5,138 nucleotides of DNA, from positions 1-5,138 of the forward strand of contig CAMNHD010000141.1 in assembly GCA_946538875.1 (NCBI GenBank), in the 5' to 3' direction. Source of the DNA: an uncultured Treponema sp. GTDB lineage: Bacteria > Spirochaetota > Spirochaetia > Treponematales > Treponemataceae. The notes beneath the pieces are model-generated. The model was given only the letters and a program-made list of their open reading frames with translations, had not been told where the DNA came from and did no database searches. Position 1 is the stretch's first letter. Every line of letters begins with the position of its first letter. Positions 1 to 5,138 of this stretch are shown here, piece by piece. The position numbers were made by a program, and so were the translations under genes.

Positions 1-931
1 CAATGCGCACTATGTCGGTAAGACTGAGCATGTGTTCTATGCGGCGTATCCACCAGGAATAAGAATCTTTTTTCATTGCGCTCCAGTCATAGAGCGGGTT
101 TCCCCAGAGCTGTCCGGTTGCACTGAAGTAATCCGGCGGTACACCGGCACAGGCTTTCTGCACGAGCGTCTTTCTGTTGAACTGGAACAATTCCTGATGT
201 GCCCAGAGATCCGCTGAGTCCGAAGCGACAAAAATCGGAATGTCACCGATTATTTTTATGCCGAGGCCGTTTGCATAAGCGCGGAGCGCCTTCCACTGCT
301 CTGCAAAGAAAAACTGTATTGCTTTTATCTGCTCAAGGGTTTCTGCATGGTCTTGGCTCCATTTGGAAAGAGCCTCTTTTTCATGGCATGCAAGTTCCCT
401 GGGCCAGTAAGAGTTCCATGTTGAAGATGCTCCGAACAGACTTTCCTGGCTTGCCTTTTTATCATAGACAGCCTTGATGCTCTTGAACAATGCATAATCA
501 TCCAGCCACCAGTTCTCCGACCTCTTAAAATCTTCAAAGCGCTGTCTGTCTTCTGCACCGGCATTTTCAAGGAAATATCCTGCGCTTTGGAATAGAACGG
601 GTATCTTCCACCAGACAACCGAGCCATAGTCGACCGGCCCCAGGGCATGTATGTAATCCGGGGTCCTGACTTGCTCAGGATCTGCCCAGCCATGTTCCGC
701 AAGTGTGTCCAAATCTATCAGAAGCGGGTTTCCTGCGAATGTTGAAAAAGAAGCATAGGGACTGTCGCCGTAGCCTGTGGGTCCAAGAGGCAATACCTGC
801 CACAATGACTGATGGGCCTTATGCAGCCAGTCCACAAACTTGAAGGCTTCCTTGCCCAGAGTACCGATTCCTTCCCTGCCGGAAAGGGATGTGACATGCA
901 GCAGAACGCCGCTTAAACGCTTGTCTTCCAT
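1..931 (-). CDS. malQ: 4-alpha-glucanotransferase (amylomaltase, GH77), 5' part, cut by window edge
   Basis: The minus strand is open from an ATG at 929-931 to base 1, giving 310 N-terminal residues and no stop. The enzyme transfers alpha-1,4-glucan segments between maltodextrins, releasing glucose in the cytoplasm. Seen in the sequence: the N-terminal SGVLLHVTSLSG stretch (about residues 7-18), then SLWQVLPLGPTGYGDSPY (about 42-59), AGNPLL (about 66-71), GDIPIFVASDSADLWA (about 232-247) and GVPPDYFSATGQLWGNPLYD (about 267-286). All are hallmark GH77 blocks. The readable part ends in VRI. In this family the next residue is the catalytic Asp of the R-I-D motif, so the active-site acids lie outside the window; family length is roughly 500 residues. 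The start is supported by AAGGAG five bases upstream. Arg codons include several AGG and AGA, unlike xfp. It is transcribed divergently from xfp. The family assignment is very secure; the symbol is by homology recognition. Confidence 0.95.
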   Translation of the reverse strand, partial: MEDKRLSGVLLHVTSLSGREGIGTLGKEAFKFVDWLHKAHQSLWQVLPLGPTGYGDSPYASFSTFAGNPLLIDLDTLAEHGWADPEQVRTPDYIHALGPVDYGSVVWWKIPVLFQSAGYFLENAGAEDRQRFEDFKRSENWWLDDYALFKSIKAVYDKKASQESLFGASSTWNSYWPRELACHEKEALSKWSQDHAETLEQIKAIQFFFAEQWKALRAYANGLGIKIIGDIPIFVASDSADLWAHQELFQFNRKTLVQKACAGVPPDYFSATGQLWGNPLYDWSAMKKDSYSWWIRRIEHMLSLTDIVRI

Positions 932-936
932 AGATG

Positions 937-942
937 CTCCTT
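937..942 (-). promoter_or_regulatory. Ribosome binding site of malQ
   Basis: On the minus strand AAGGAG lies five bases before the ATG at 929-931. This is a near-ideal Shine-Dalgarno and fixes the malQ start. Confidence 0.8.
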
Positions 943-956
943 AAACTTGGTTCTGA

Positions 957-985
957 ATATTAGCACATTTTGCGGCTTTTGTGAA
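957..985 (-). promoter_or_regulatory. Candidate sigma-70 type promoter of malQ
   Basis: On the minus strand TTCACA (plus-strand 980-985) and TAATAT (957-962) are separated by 17 bp. TGC directly precedes the -10 hexamer, as in extended -10 promoters. The -35 matches consensus at 5 of 6 bases and the -10 at 4 of 6. Transcription would start near 950, giving a leader of about 20 nt that still contains the AAGGAG. This rests on consensus matching only. Confidence 0.5.
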
Positions 986-1084
986 TGGCATGTCCTGCCC
1001 GCCATGGAAAACAGTCTTGACAAAATGCAACACAAAGTATTGCACTGCACTCCCAGTCACGGCAATTTTTGATACCAGCATCAT

Positions 1085-1199
1085 AGCCCCGGGTGGAGGG
1101 GCCGCCGGAGGCGGTTGCGGAAGGAGCTCTGCGACTGGAGCAATGGAGTGGGCAGGGCCCCACGGAACCCTGCAAGACGGGGAAGCGGTTCAGGGGGCT
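1085..1199. repeat. GC-rich intergenic island with terminal inverted repeat
   Basis: A GC-rich block sits between AT-richer flanks. AGCCCC at 1085-1090 is complementary to GGGGCT at 1194-1199, so the block is closed by a 6-bp inverted repeat. Inside are a 5-bp hairpin CCGCC-GGA-GGCGG (1102-1114), a GGAGCTC palindromic core near 1123-1129 and GGGCCC near 1156-1161. It reads as structured DNA or RNA, or as a dispersed repeat, rather than as coding sequence. Both possibilities are inference, because one window cannot show recurrence. Confidence 0.45.
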
Positions 1200-1205
1200 C
1201 CATAA

Positions 1206-1223
1206 TATCAATAAATATTGATA
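1206..1223. promoter_or_regulatory. Perfect 18-bp palindrome, candidate operator in the xfp promoter region
   Basis: TATCAATAAATATTGATA has two perfect 8-bp arms around a central AA. Its right half contains TTGATA (1218-1223), a 5-of-6 match to a sigma-70 -35 box. Such a site in front of a metabolic gene suits a dimeric repressor that blocks the promoter. I do not recognise the regulator family, and no regulator gene lies in this window. Confidence 0.45.
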
Positions 1224-1249
1224 AATAACATAAAAAAATGATTTATACT
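1218..1249 (+). promoter_or_regulatory. Possible xfp promoter
   Basis: TTGATA (1218-1223) and TATACT (1244-1249) each match the sigma-70 consensus at 5 of 6 bases, but the 20-bp spacer is longer than usual. An alternative is TTGTAC (1249-1254), a 17-bp spacer and TAGATT (1272-1277), which has better spacing but weaker boxes. The first choice gives a leader of about 90 nt that includes the upstream ORF; the second gives a leader of about 65 nt that also includes it. Mapping of the 5' end is needed to choose. Confidence 0.35.
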
Positions 1250-1302
1250 TGTACAGTTTTTCGAATTGTGGTAGATTTTCTTGGAAAATAGAGGAGGCTG
1301 CC

Positions 1303-1389
1303 ATGCGCGGTCTCTCAAAAAGTATTTTTCCGATAGGAGACCTGTTATGGGAAACGCTACTGCTGTTGAAAACACAGAAGAGTATTTGA
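1303..1389 (+). CDS. Possible 28-codon upstream ORF overlapping the xfp start
   Basis: An ATG at 1303 is preceded by GAGGAGG (1291-1297) with a 5-nt gap, a stronger Shine-Dalgarno than the one used by xfp. The frame differs from xfp and reads [20 protein letters not shown], then eight more residues to a TGA at 1387-1389. It therefore runs over the xfp RBS and start codon and ends about 40 nt inside xfp. The peptide has a leucine-rich second half and no recognised function. If translated it would be expected to compete with or modulate xfp initiation. It could instead be a chance ORF. A third option is that a slip or missing base in the A5 run (1317-1321) would join it to xfp as an N-terminal extension. 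Confidence 0.35.
   Translation: MRGLSKSIFPIGDLLWETLLLLKTQKSI
1335..1340 (+). promoter_or_regulatory. Ribosome binding site of xfp
   Basis: AGGAGA lies six bases before the ATG at 1347. It decides the start against the in-frame upstream TTG at 1281, which has no purine-rich sequence before it. The site is embedded in the short overlapping ORF that begins at 1303, so translation of that ORF would cover it. Confidence 0.75.
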
Positions 1390-3740
1390 AAAAACTTGAC
1401 GCTTATTGGCGCGCAACAAACTATCTTGCGGCCGCTCAGCTTTACATGAAGGACAATCCGCTTCTCCGCAAGCCTTTGAGCCGTGACCAGATTAAGTCAA
1501 AGATTGTCGGTCACTGGGGTACTGTTCCTGGCCAGAACTTTGTCTACGTTCACATGAACCGTGCCATCACCAAGTATGACCTTGACATGCTGCTGATTTC
1601 AGGTCCTGGACATGGAGGAAACTTCTTTGTTGCGAACTCTTACCTTGAGGGCTACTACTCTGAGATTTACCCGAATGTAAGTCAGGACGAAGAAGGCATG
1701 AAGCGCCTCTGCAAACAGTTCTCTTTCCCTGGCGGAATCTCAAGCCATGTTGCTCCGGAAACTCCTGGTTCAATCAATGAAGGCGGTGAGCTTGGCTATT
1801 CGATTGCCCACGCTTTTGGTTCAGTCTTCGACAATCCTGATTTGATTACTACTGTCATTGTGGGTGACGGTGAGGCTGAGACCGGCCCTCTTGCAACCGC
1901 ATGGCATTCAAACAAATTCCTGAACGCCAAGACTGACGGTGCTGTTCTTCCAATCCTGCACCTGAACGGCTACAAGATTTCCAACCCGACTGTGTTTGCC
2001 CGCATCTCAAAGGACGAGGTTCAGAGCTTCTTCCACGGCTGCGGCTGGGATCCGATTTTTGTCGAGGTTACTCCTGACACTGACCATATGGAAGCTCACA
2101 AGGCTATGGCCGCTGCCGTTGACTCATGCATCGAAAAGATCAAGCAGATCCAGAAGGATGCACGCGAAAACGGCAAGACTGAGCGTCCTTTCTGGCCGAT
2201 GATTGTAATGCGCACTCCTAAGGGATGGACAGGTCCTAAGTTCAATGACGACGGACTTCCTATCGAGAATTCTTTCCGCGCACACCAGGTTCCTATCGAC
2301 CTGACCAAGCCTGATGCCAACGAAGCCAAGCACATGAAGGAACTGGAGGCATGGCTCAAGAGCTACAAGCCTGAGGAACTCTTTACCGAAGACTACAAGC
2401 TCAAGCCGGAGATTGCTGAAATTGCTCCTAAGGGAGACCGCCGCATCTCTGCGAACCCTCATGCCAACGGCGGCAAGCTGCTCAAGGATCTGCGTGTTCC
2501 TGACTTCAAGAAGTATGCCCTGGATGTAAAGACTCCTGGTTCTATAAAGGCTCAGGACATGAAGGAACTGGGAAACTATGTCCGCGATGTGTTCAAGCTG
2601 AACGAGAACAACAAGAACTTCCGCATCTTCGGGCCGGATGAATCCATGTCAAACCGCCTGTATGCAGCATTCGAAGCCACAAACCGCGACTTCAACGGCG
2701 AGATCATCGACACTGACGACAAGCTGGCCCACGACGGCCGCATCATGGACTCTTACCTTTCCGAGCATATGTGCGAAGGATGGCTTGAAGGCTACCTTCT
2801 TACAGGACGCCACGGTTTCTTTGCAAGCTACGAAGCATTCATCCGCGTAGTCGACTCAATGGCTTCACAGCACGCAAAGTGGCTCAAGGTCTGTTCTCAG
2901 CTCAAGTGGAGACAGCCGATTGCTTCCCTGAACCTGATTCTTACATCCAATGTATGGCAGCAGGACCACAACGGCTTTACACACCAGGACCCTGGTTTCC
3001 TGGATCACATCTCCAACAAGAAGGCTGATGTGGTGCGCATGTATCTTCCGCCGGACACAAACTGTCTGCTTTCCACTTTTGACCACTGCATCCAGTCAAA
3101 GAACTACGTGAACGTGATTGTTGCCTCAAAGCATCCGAGCTGCCAGTGGCTGACTATGGAACAGGCTGTAAAGCACTGCACACAGGGCATAGGCATCTGG
3201 GACTGGGCTTCGAACGATCAGGGCGAAGAGCCTGATGTCGTGATGGCATGCTGCGGTGACACACCTACTCTTGAAGCTCTTGCCGCAACAACTATCCTTC
3301 GCGAAAAGGTGCCTGGAATCAAGATCCGCTTTGTGAATGTGGTTGACCTGATGAAGCTGCAGAGCGACAGGCAGCACCCGCACGGACTTACCGATGCAGA
3401 GTACAATGCAATCTTTACAAAAGACAAGCCTATCATCTTTGCCTTCCACGGATATCCTAAGCTGGTGCACGAACTCACCTACCTGCGCGAGAACCGCAAC
3501 CTGCATGTGTACGGTTACCACGAAGAAGGAACTATCACAACTCCGTTCGACATGCGTGTCCAGAACAAGATTGACCGCTTTGACCTTGTAAAGGCTGCCC
3601 TCCAGTATCTGCCGCAGTTCGGAAACAAGGCAAGCCATGTTGTGCAGGAAATGAACAACAAGCTGGTTGAGCACAAGCAGCACATCTTTGAGTATGGTGA
3701 AGACCTGCCGGAAGTTGTGAACTGGAAGTGGAGCAAATAA
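1347..3740 (+). CDS. xfp: Phosphoketolase (xylulose-5-phosphate/fructose-6-phosphate)
   Basis: This cytoplasmic, thiamine-diphosphate-dependent enzyme uses phosphate to split xylulose-5-P and/or fructose-6-P, giving acetyl-phosphate plus glyceraldehyde-3-P or erythrose-4-P. The product has 797 residues, within the family's usual range of about 790-825, and appears complete. Motifs seen: GHWGT (55-59), GPGHGG (86-91), the Mg/ThDP-binding GDGEAETGP (173-181), RAHQVP (311-316), GPDESMSNR (429-437), [13 protein letters not shown] (471-483), [13 protein letters not shown] (539-551) and the C-terminal HGYP (701-704). The histidines in the first two, in RAHQVP and in the QDHNGFTH block correspond to known ThDP or substrate ligands. 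The order is N-terminal, central and C-terminal phosphoketolase domains. The ATG at 1347 is chosen because AGGAGA (1335-1340) precedes it and the family N-terminus begins here; an in-frame TTG at 1281 lacks an RBS. Arg codons are mostly CGC or CGT, suggesting high expression. Substrate preference cannot be read from the sequence. Confidence 0.97.
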   Translation: MGNATAVENTEEYLKKLDAYWRATNYLAAAQLYMKDNPLLRKPLSRDQIKSKIVGHWGTVPGQNFVYVHMNRAITKYDLDMLLISGPGHGGNFFVANSYLEGYYSEIYPNVSQDEEGMKRLCKQFSFPGGISSHVAPETPGSINEGGELGYSIAHAFGSVFDNPDLITTVIVGDGEAETGPLATAWHSNKFLNAKTDGAVLPILHLNGYKISNPTVFARISKDEVQSFFHGCGWDPIFVEVTPDTDHMEAHKAMAAAVDSCIEKIKQIQKDARENGKTERPFWPMIVMRTPKGWTGPKFNDDGLPIENSFRAHQVPIDLTKPDANEAKHMKELEAWLKSYKPEELFTEDYKLKPEIAEIAPKGDRRISANPHANGGKLLKDLRVPDFKKYALDVKTPGSIKAQDMKELGNYVRDVFKLNENNKNFRIFGPDESMSNRLYAAFEATNRDFNGEIIDTDDKLAHDGRIMDSYLSEHMCEGWLEGYLLTGRHGFFASYEAFIRVVDSMASQHAKWLKVCSQLKWRQPIASLNLILTSNVWQQDHNGFTHQDPGFLDHISNKKADVVRMYLPPDTNCLLSTFDHCIQSKNYVNVIVASKHPSCQWLTMEQAVKHCTQGIGIWDWASNDQGEEPDVVMACCGDTPTLEALAATTILREKVPGIKIRFVNVVDLMKLQSDRQHPHGLTDAEYNAIFTKDKPIIFAFHGYPKLVHELTYLRENRNLHVYGYHEEGTITTPFDMRVQNKIDRFDLVKAALQYLPQFGNKASHVVQEMNNKLVEHKQHIFEYGEDLPEVVNWKWSK

Positions 3741-3782
3741 AGCCGGTACTGATGTACCTTTAACCCATTTTGGTAAACTGAT

Positions 3783-3818
3783 CCCGCCTTTCCGCTTTAG
3801 GAGGGCGGGTATTTTTTT
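3783..3818 (+). terminator. Rho-independent terminator of xfp
   Basis: CCCGCCTTTC (3783-3792) pairs with GGAGGGCGGG (3800-3809), a 10-bp stem with two G-U wobbles and a 7-nt loop, followed by TA and seven T (3812-3818). It begins 43 nt after the xfp stop. A small GGTAC-TGAT-GTACC hairpin (3745-3758) precedes it directly after the stop codon. There is no T tract on the minus-strand side of this stem, so it appears to serve xfp only. Confidence 0.9.
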
Positions 3819-3827
3819 CCCTCATGG

Positions 3828-3920
3828 AAAAATTGCCCCCACTCACCTGCTACGGTCCAACCGCACGCACCTGCTACGGCCCAACCGCACGCACCTGCTA
3901 CGGTTGGGTGTAGTGGGCGG
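3828..3920 (-). terminator. Possible terminator for the minus-strand hydrolase gene, formed by the repeat element
   Basis: Read on the minus strand, the long imperfect stem of the repeat element (3836-3920) is followed by CAA and five T (3832-3828). No other hairpin plus T run is seen downstream of the hydrolase stop before xfp is entered antisense. The loop is large, unless internal repeats fold within it, so this is a weak terminator call. Confidence 0.3.
3836..3920. repeat. Intergenic repeat element: 24-bp tandem repeats inside an imperfect inverted repeat
   Basis: The unit CACCTGCTACGG-YCCAACCGCACG occurs at 3844-3867 and 3868-3891, differing at one position (T or C). A third partial copy of 13 bases is at 3892-3904. 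The ends are complementary: CCCCCACTCACC (3836-3847) can pair with 3907-3920, leaving single-base bulges at 3911 and 3918. An alternative inner hairpin pairs CCCAACCG (3880-3887) with CGGTTGGG (3901-3908). The block is GC-rich and non-coding, and lies between two convergent genes. It could be a dispersed chromosomal repeat, a small non-autonomous element or a structured transcript end. Confidence 0.7.
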
Positions 3921-3931
3921 GACCGCGGTCC
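3920..3931. repeat. Perfect 12-bp GC-rich palindrome
   Basis: GGACCGCGGTCC is its own reverse complement. It directly abuts the end of the tandem/inverted repeat element and lies 18 bp from the hydrolase stop codon. It could be part of the same element, a protein-binding site or chance in GC-rich DNA. Confidence 0.5.
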
Positions 3932-3948
3932 AGCGCAAGGCAGGCTCT

Positions 3949-4521
3949 TTAGCCGCGCGCAGCTATAGCGGCTATATATGAAGAAACTTTTTCAATCGCC
4001 AGACCAAGATATTCAATGTCAACAGCGACATTTCCGGTTTCAAGCGAATGATTTGCATCCTTGAAAAGATGCTCAGTGTAGTTACCGGACCACGGCCGCA
4101 CCGGCAGTTCCCCGGCTGTAAACCAGGGGTCACTGGTTCCACGGAGCACAAGCGCGGATTCCACAGGATATGAAAAAGTCTGCTCAAGAGGTGTGAGCAT
4201 GACATAAGAAGCCTTTATATTATGATTTGTACACCACGCCGCAGAAATTGCGGTGCCTATACTTTTACCAATGCACAGGATTCTGTCAGATTTCTTCAGC
4301 TCGTCCAGGCAGGAAAGCAGCTGGCCGTCGGCCTTTACCCTGCCCCGCAGGATACAGTCTTCCAGCCAGGCAGAATCATTTCTGTCCCCACGCGGAAGAT
4401 CCGGATAAGAAATAATTATTGGATTGTACCCCTGCTTTTCGGCAATTTTTCTTGAGTAATAAAGCAGGGGCCGGTCTGAGCCGTAGCCCAAACCGGGAAA
4501 AATCAATGCATACGATTTCAC
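3949..4521 (-). CDS. Small alpha/beta-hydrolase-like protein
   Basis: The 190-residue product has no signal peptide and is predicted cytoplasmic. It shows an alpha/beta-hydrolase layout: a first strand YALIFPGLGYGSD (4-16), a nucleophile elbow ILCIGKSIGT (81-90) with G-x-S-x-G and Ser87, an acid-site strand LVLRGTSDPW (124-133) with Asp131, and DANHSLE (155-161) with His158. Ser87-Asp131-His158 is therefore the likely triad. Small single-domain hydrolases of this type, related to the dienelactone-hydrolase and Tex30 groups, are often esterases or of unknown role; the substrate cannot be inferred. The start is a GTG at 4519-4521 that overlaps the stop of the upstream gene by 4 nt (GTGA). The only purine-rich sequence before it is weak, so translational coupling is likely. 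An inverted repeat TAGCCGC/GCGGCTA (3950-3956, 3968-3974) spans the stop region. The gene is convergent with xfp. Confidence 0.7.
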   Translation of the reverse strand: MKSYALIFPGLGYGSDRPLLYYSRKIAEKQGYNPIIISYPDLPRGDRNDSAWLEDCILRGRVKADGQLLSCLDELKKSDRILCIGKSIGTAISAAWCTNHNIKASYVMLTPLEQTFSYPVESALVLRGTSDPWFTAGELPVRPWSGNYTEHLFKDANHSLETGNVAVDIEYLGLAIEKVSSYIAAIAARG

Positions 4522-5138
4522 TCTACTGCCTGGCGGCTTGCGTTCTGAGCCTCAAGCTTCTGTGCGGAGTTGATTTCGCTCTGGATATTCTTGAGGGCCT
4601 TTACAGCGCGCTTGTCTGCTGTGGAATTTGCAAGCTCGGTCATAATATCGCGGGCACCATAGAGGTCTCCCTGAGCCTGAAGCAGAAGTGCTCCGTTGTA
4701 ACCTGCAACAAAGTCACCAGTGGATTCGTAGACTTCAAGGAACTTATCACAGGCCGCTGCAATCTGTCCGTTCTTTGCAAGTTTGTCAGCAAGCTTCAGA
4801 TCAGGATTCTTTGACTTGTCCTTGAGCAGTGTGAATGAAACAGTCTCTTCGTAGGGCTGGATTTTCTTGAGAAGTTTTGTGATAAATGCATCCAGGCGGG
4901 GATTGATCAGCTGCTCGGCAGTCTTTAGATTGCGCTGATTATATTCCTTATCGCTCTCGGAAAATACCTCTGTGTCTTTATGAATCACGACATTTGACTT
5001 TGCGTCCACAATCTGATAGACAAGCTCAAGTTTGACTGAACGGTTGTAGACTTTCTCGATTACTTCCTCATCATCAACCTTAGTCTTGTTTTCAGTCACA
5101 TTCATCTCGTTGGCGTAATAATCGACATAACCTGTAAT
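4518..5138 (-). CDS. TPR-containing protein of unknown function, 3' part, cut by window edge
   Basis: The frame is open to the window end, giving 206 C-terminal residues. An internal ATG exists at 5105, but eleven codons before it (reading ITGYVDYYANE) are also open, and no good Shine-Dalgarno precedes it, so the true start is probably outside. The first about 105 visible residues are strand-rich with alternating hydrophobics (for example KLELVYQIVD and ETVSFTLL). A helical part follows with two TPR-like repeats: about 113-142 (LKLADKLAKNGQIAAACDKF and on) and about 143-172 (VAGYNGALLLQAQGDLYGAR and on). The end is a charged helical tail rich in Ala, Gln and Glu. A beta domain followed by TPRs is typical of some envelope lipoproteins, but the N-terminus that would show a signal peptide is missing, so location is unknown. 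It overlaps the hydrolase gene by 4 nt, implying one operon. I do not recognise a named family with confidence. Confidence 0.6.
   Translation of the reverse strand: MTGYVDYYANEMNVTENKTKVDDEEVIEKVYNRSVKLELVYQIVDAKSNVVIHKDTEVFSESDKEYNQRNLKTAEQLINPRLDAFITKLLKKIQPYEETVSFTLLKDKSKNPDLKLADKLAKNGQIAAACDKFLEVYESTGDFVAGYNGALLLQAQGDLYGARDIMTELANSTADKRAVKALKNIQSEINSAQKLEAQNASRQAVE

Larger units (their letters stand above)
932..1346. other. Divergent malQ-xfp intergenic region
   Basis: This stretch of about 415 bp separates two divergent genes and has no convincing protein gene apart from a very short uORF near its xfp end. It falls into parts: the malQ promoter and RBS (937-985); a mixed-composition stretch (about 986-1084) with a small TGCAA-N9-TTGCA inverted repeat at 1026-1044; a GC-rich island (about 1085-1199); an AT-rich stretch (about 1201-1290) holding an 18-bp palindrome and the likely xfp promoter; and two Shine-Dalgarno sequences (1291-1297 and 1335-1340). 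The abrupt switch from GC-rich to AT-rich at about 1200 is visible by eye. Confidence 0.8.

Noticed and set aside
325..702. Long minus-strand ORF inside the malQ region
   Set aside because: It is out of frame with the GH77 reading frame, which carries all the conserved motifs across the same bases.
1017..1022. Perfect TTGACA -35 box on the plus strand
   Set aside because: No acceptable -10 hexamer lies 16-18 bp downstream, and the site is more than 300 bp from xfp with the GC-rich island between them.
981..1205. Plus-strand 74-codon ORF (and an overlapping minus-strand ORF 960-1304) in the intergenic region
   Set aside because: They run through the GC-rich island, are rich in Gly/Ala or Arg/Ser as expected of read-through GC-rich DNA, resemble no protein family and have no good RBS.
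1281..1346. N-terminal extension of xfp from a TTG at 1281
   Set aside because: No Shine-Dalgarno precedes the TTG, the added 22 residues do not resemble the family N-terminus, and the ATG at 1347 has its own RBS.
3126..3683. 185-codon minus-strand ORF antisense to xfp
   Set aside because: It is an antisense shadow of a strongly conserved coding region with biased codon use; its product has no recognisable domain and no RBS-supported start.
3844..3904. Possible short CRISPR array
   Set aside because: The repeats are directly contiguous with no spacers, there are only 2.5 units, and no cas gene is present.
3950..3974. Hairpin TAGCCGC/GCGGCTA as a hydrolase terminator
   Set aside because: On the minus strand it overlaps the last codons and the stop and is followed by AAGAGCC, not a T run.
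4419..4814. 131-codon plus-strand ORF
   Set aside because: It is antisense to both the hydrolase and the TPR gene and crosses their overlap; the minus-strand frames show clear domain motifs.

Overview
The window is a stretch of bacterial chromosome with four protein genes, two of them cut by the window edges. Reading left to right they are: the 5' part of malQ (4-alpha-glucanotransferase, minus strand), a divergent intergenic region of about 415 bp, a complete phosphoketolase gene xfp (plus strand) with a clear intrinsic terminator, a short GC-rich repeat element, and a convergent minus-strand pair. That pair consists of a small alpha/beta-hydrolase-like protein and, upstream of it, the 3' part of a TPR-containing protein. 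No rRNA, tRNA, CRISPR array, transposase or phage gene is visible.

Gene content suggests a fermentative, saccharolytic anaerobe. MalQ trims and re-joins maltodextrins so that they can enter central metabolism. Phosphoketolase cleaves xylulose-5-phosphate and/or fructose-6-phosphate to acetyl-phosphate, which can yield ATP through acetate kinase. Gene style, mixed base composition and GC-rich intergenic repeats made me think of a gut or rumen spirochaete (Treponema-like). That is an impression from memory, not proven by anything in the window.

The most informative non-coding parts are upstream and downstream of xfp. Upstream lie a GC-rich island (about 1085-1199), a perfect 18-bp palindrome (1206-1223) overlapping a possible -35 box, and a 28-codon upstream ORF. 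This uORF has a strong Shine-Dalgarno and runs over the xfp start in another frame. Downstream lie the xfp terminator (3783-3818) and an element (3836-3920) made of 24-bp tandem repeats inside an imperfect inverted repeat, followed by a 12-bp palindrome.

I see no complete, clearly new multi-gene system. The best candidates for something undescribed are the regulatory layout in front of xfp and the two GC-rich intergenic elements. The pairing of a TPR protein with a small hydrolase through a 4-nt overlap is a third, weaker lead.
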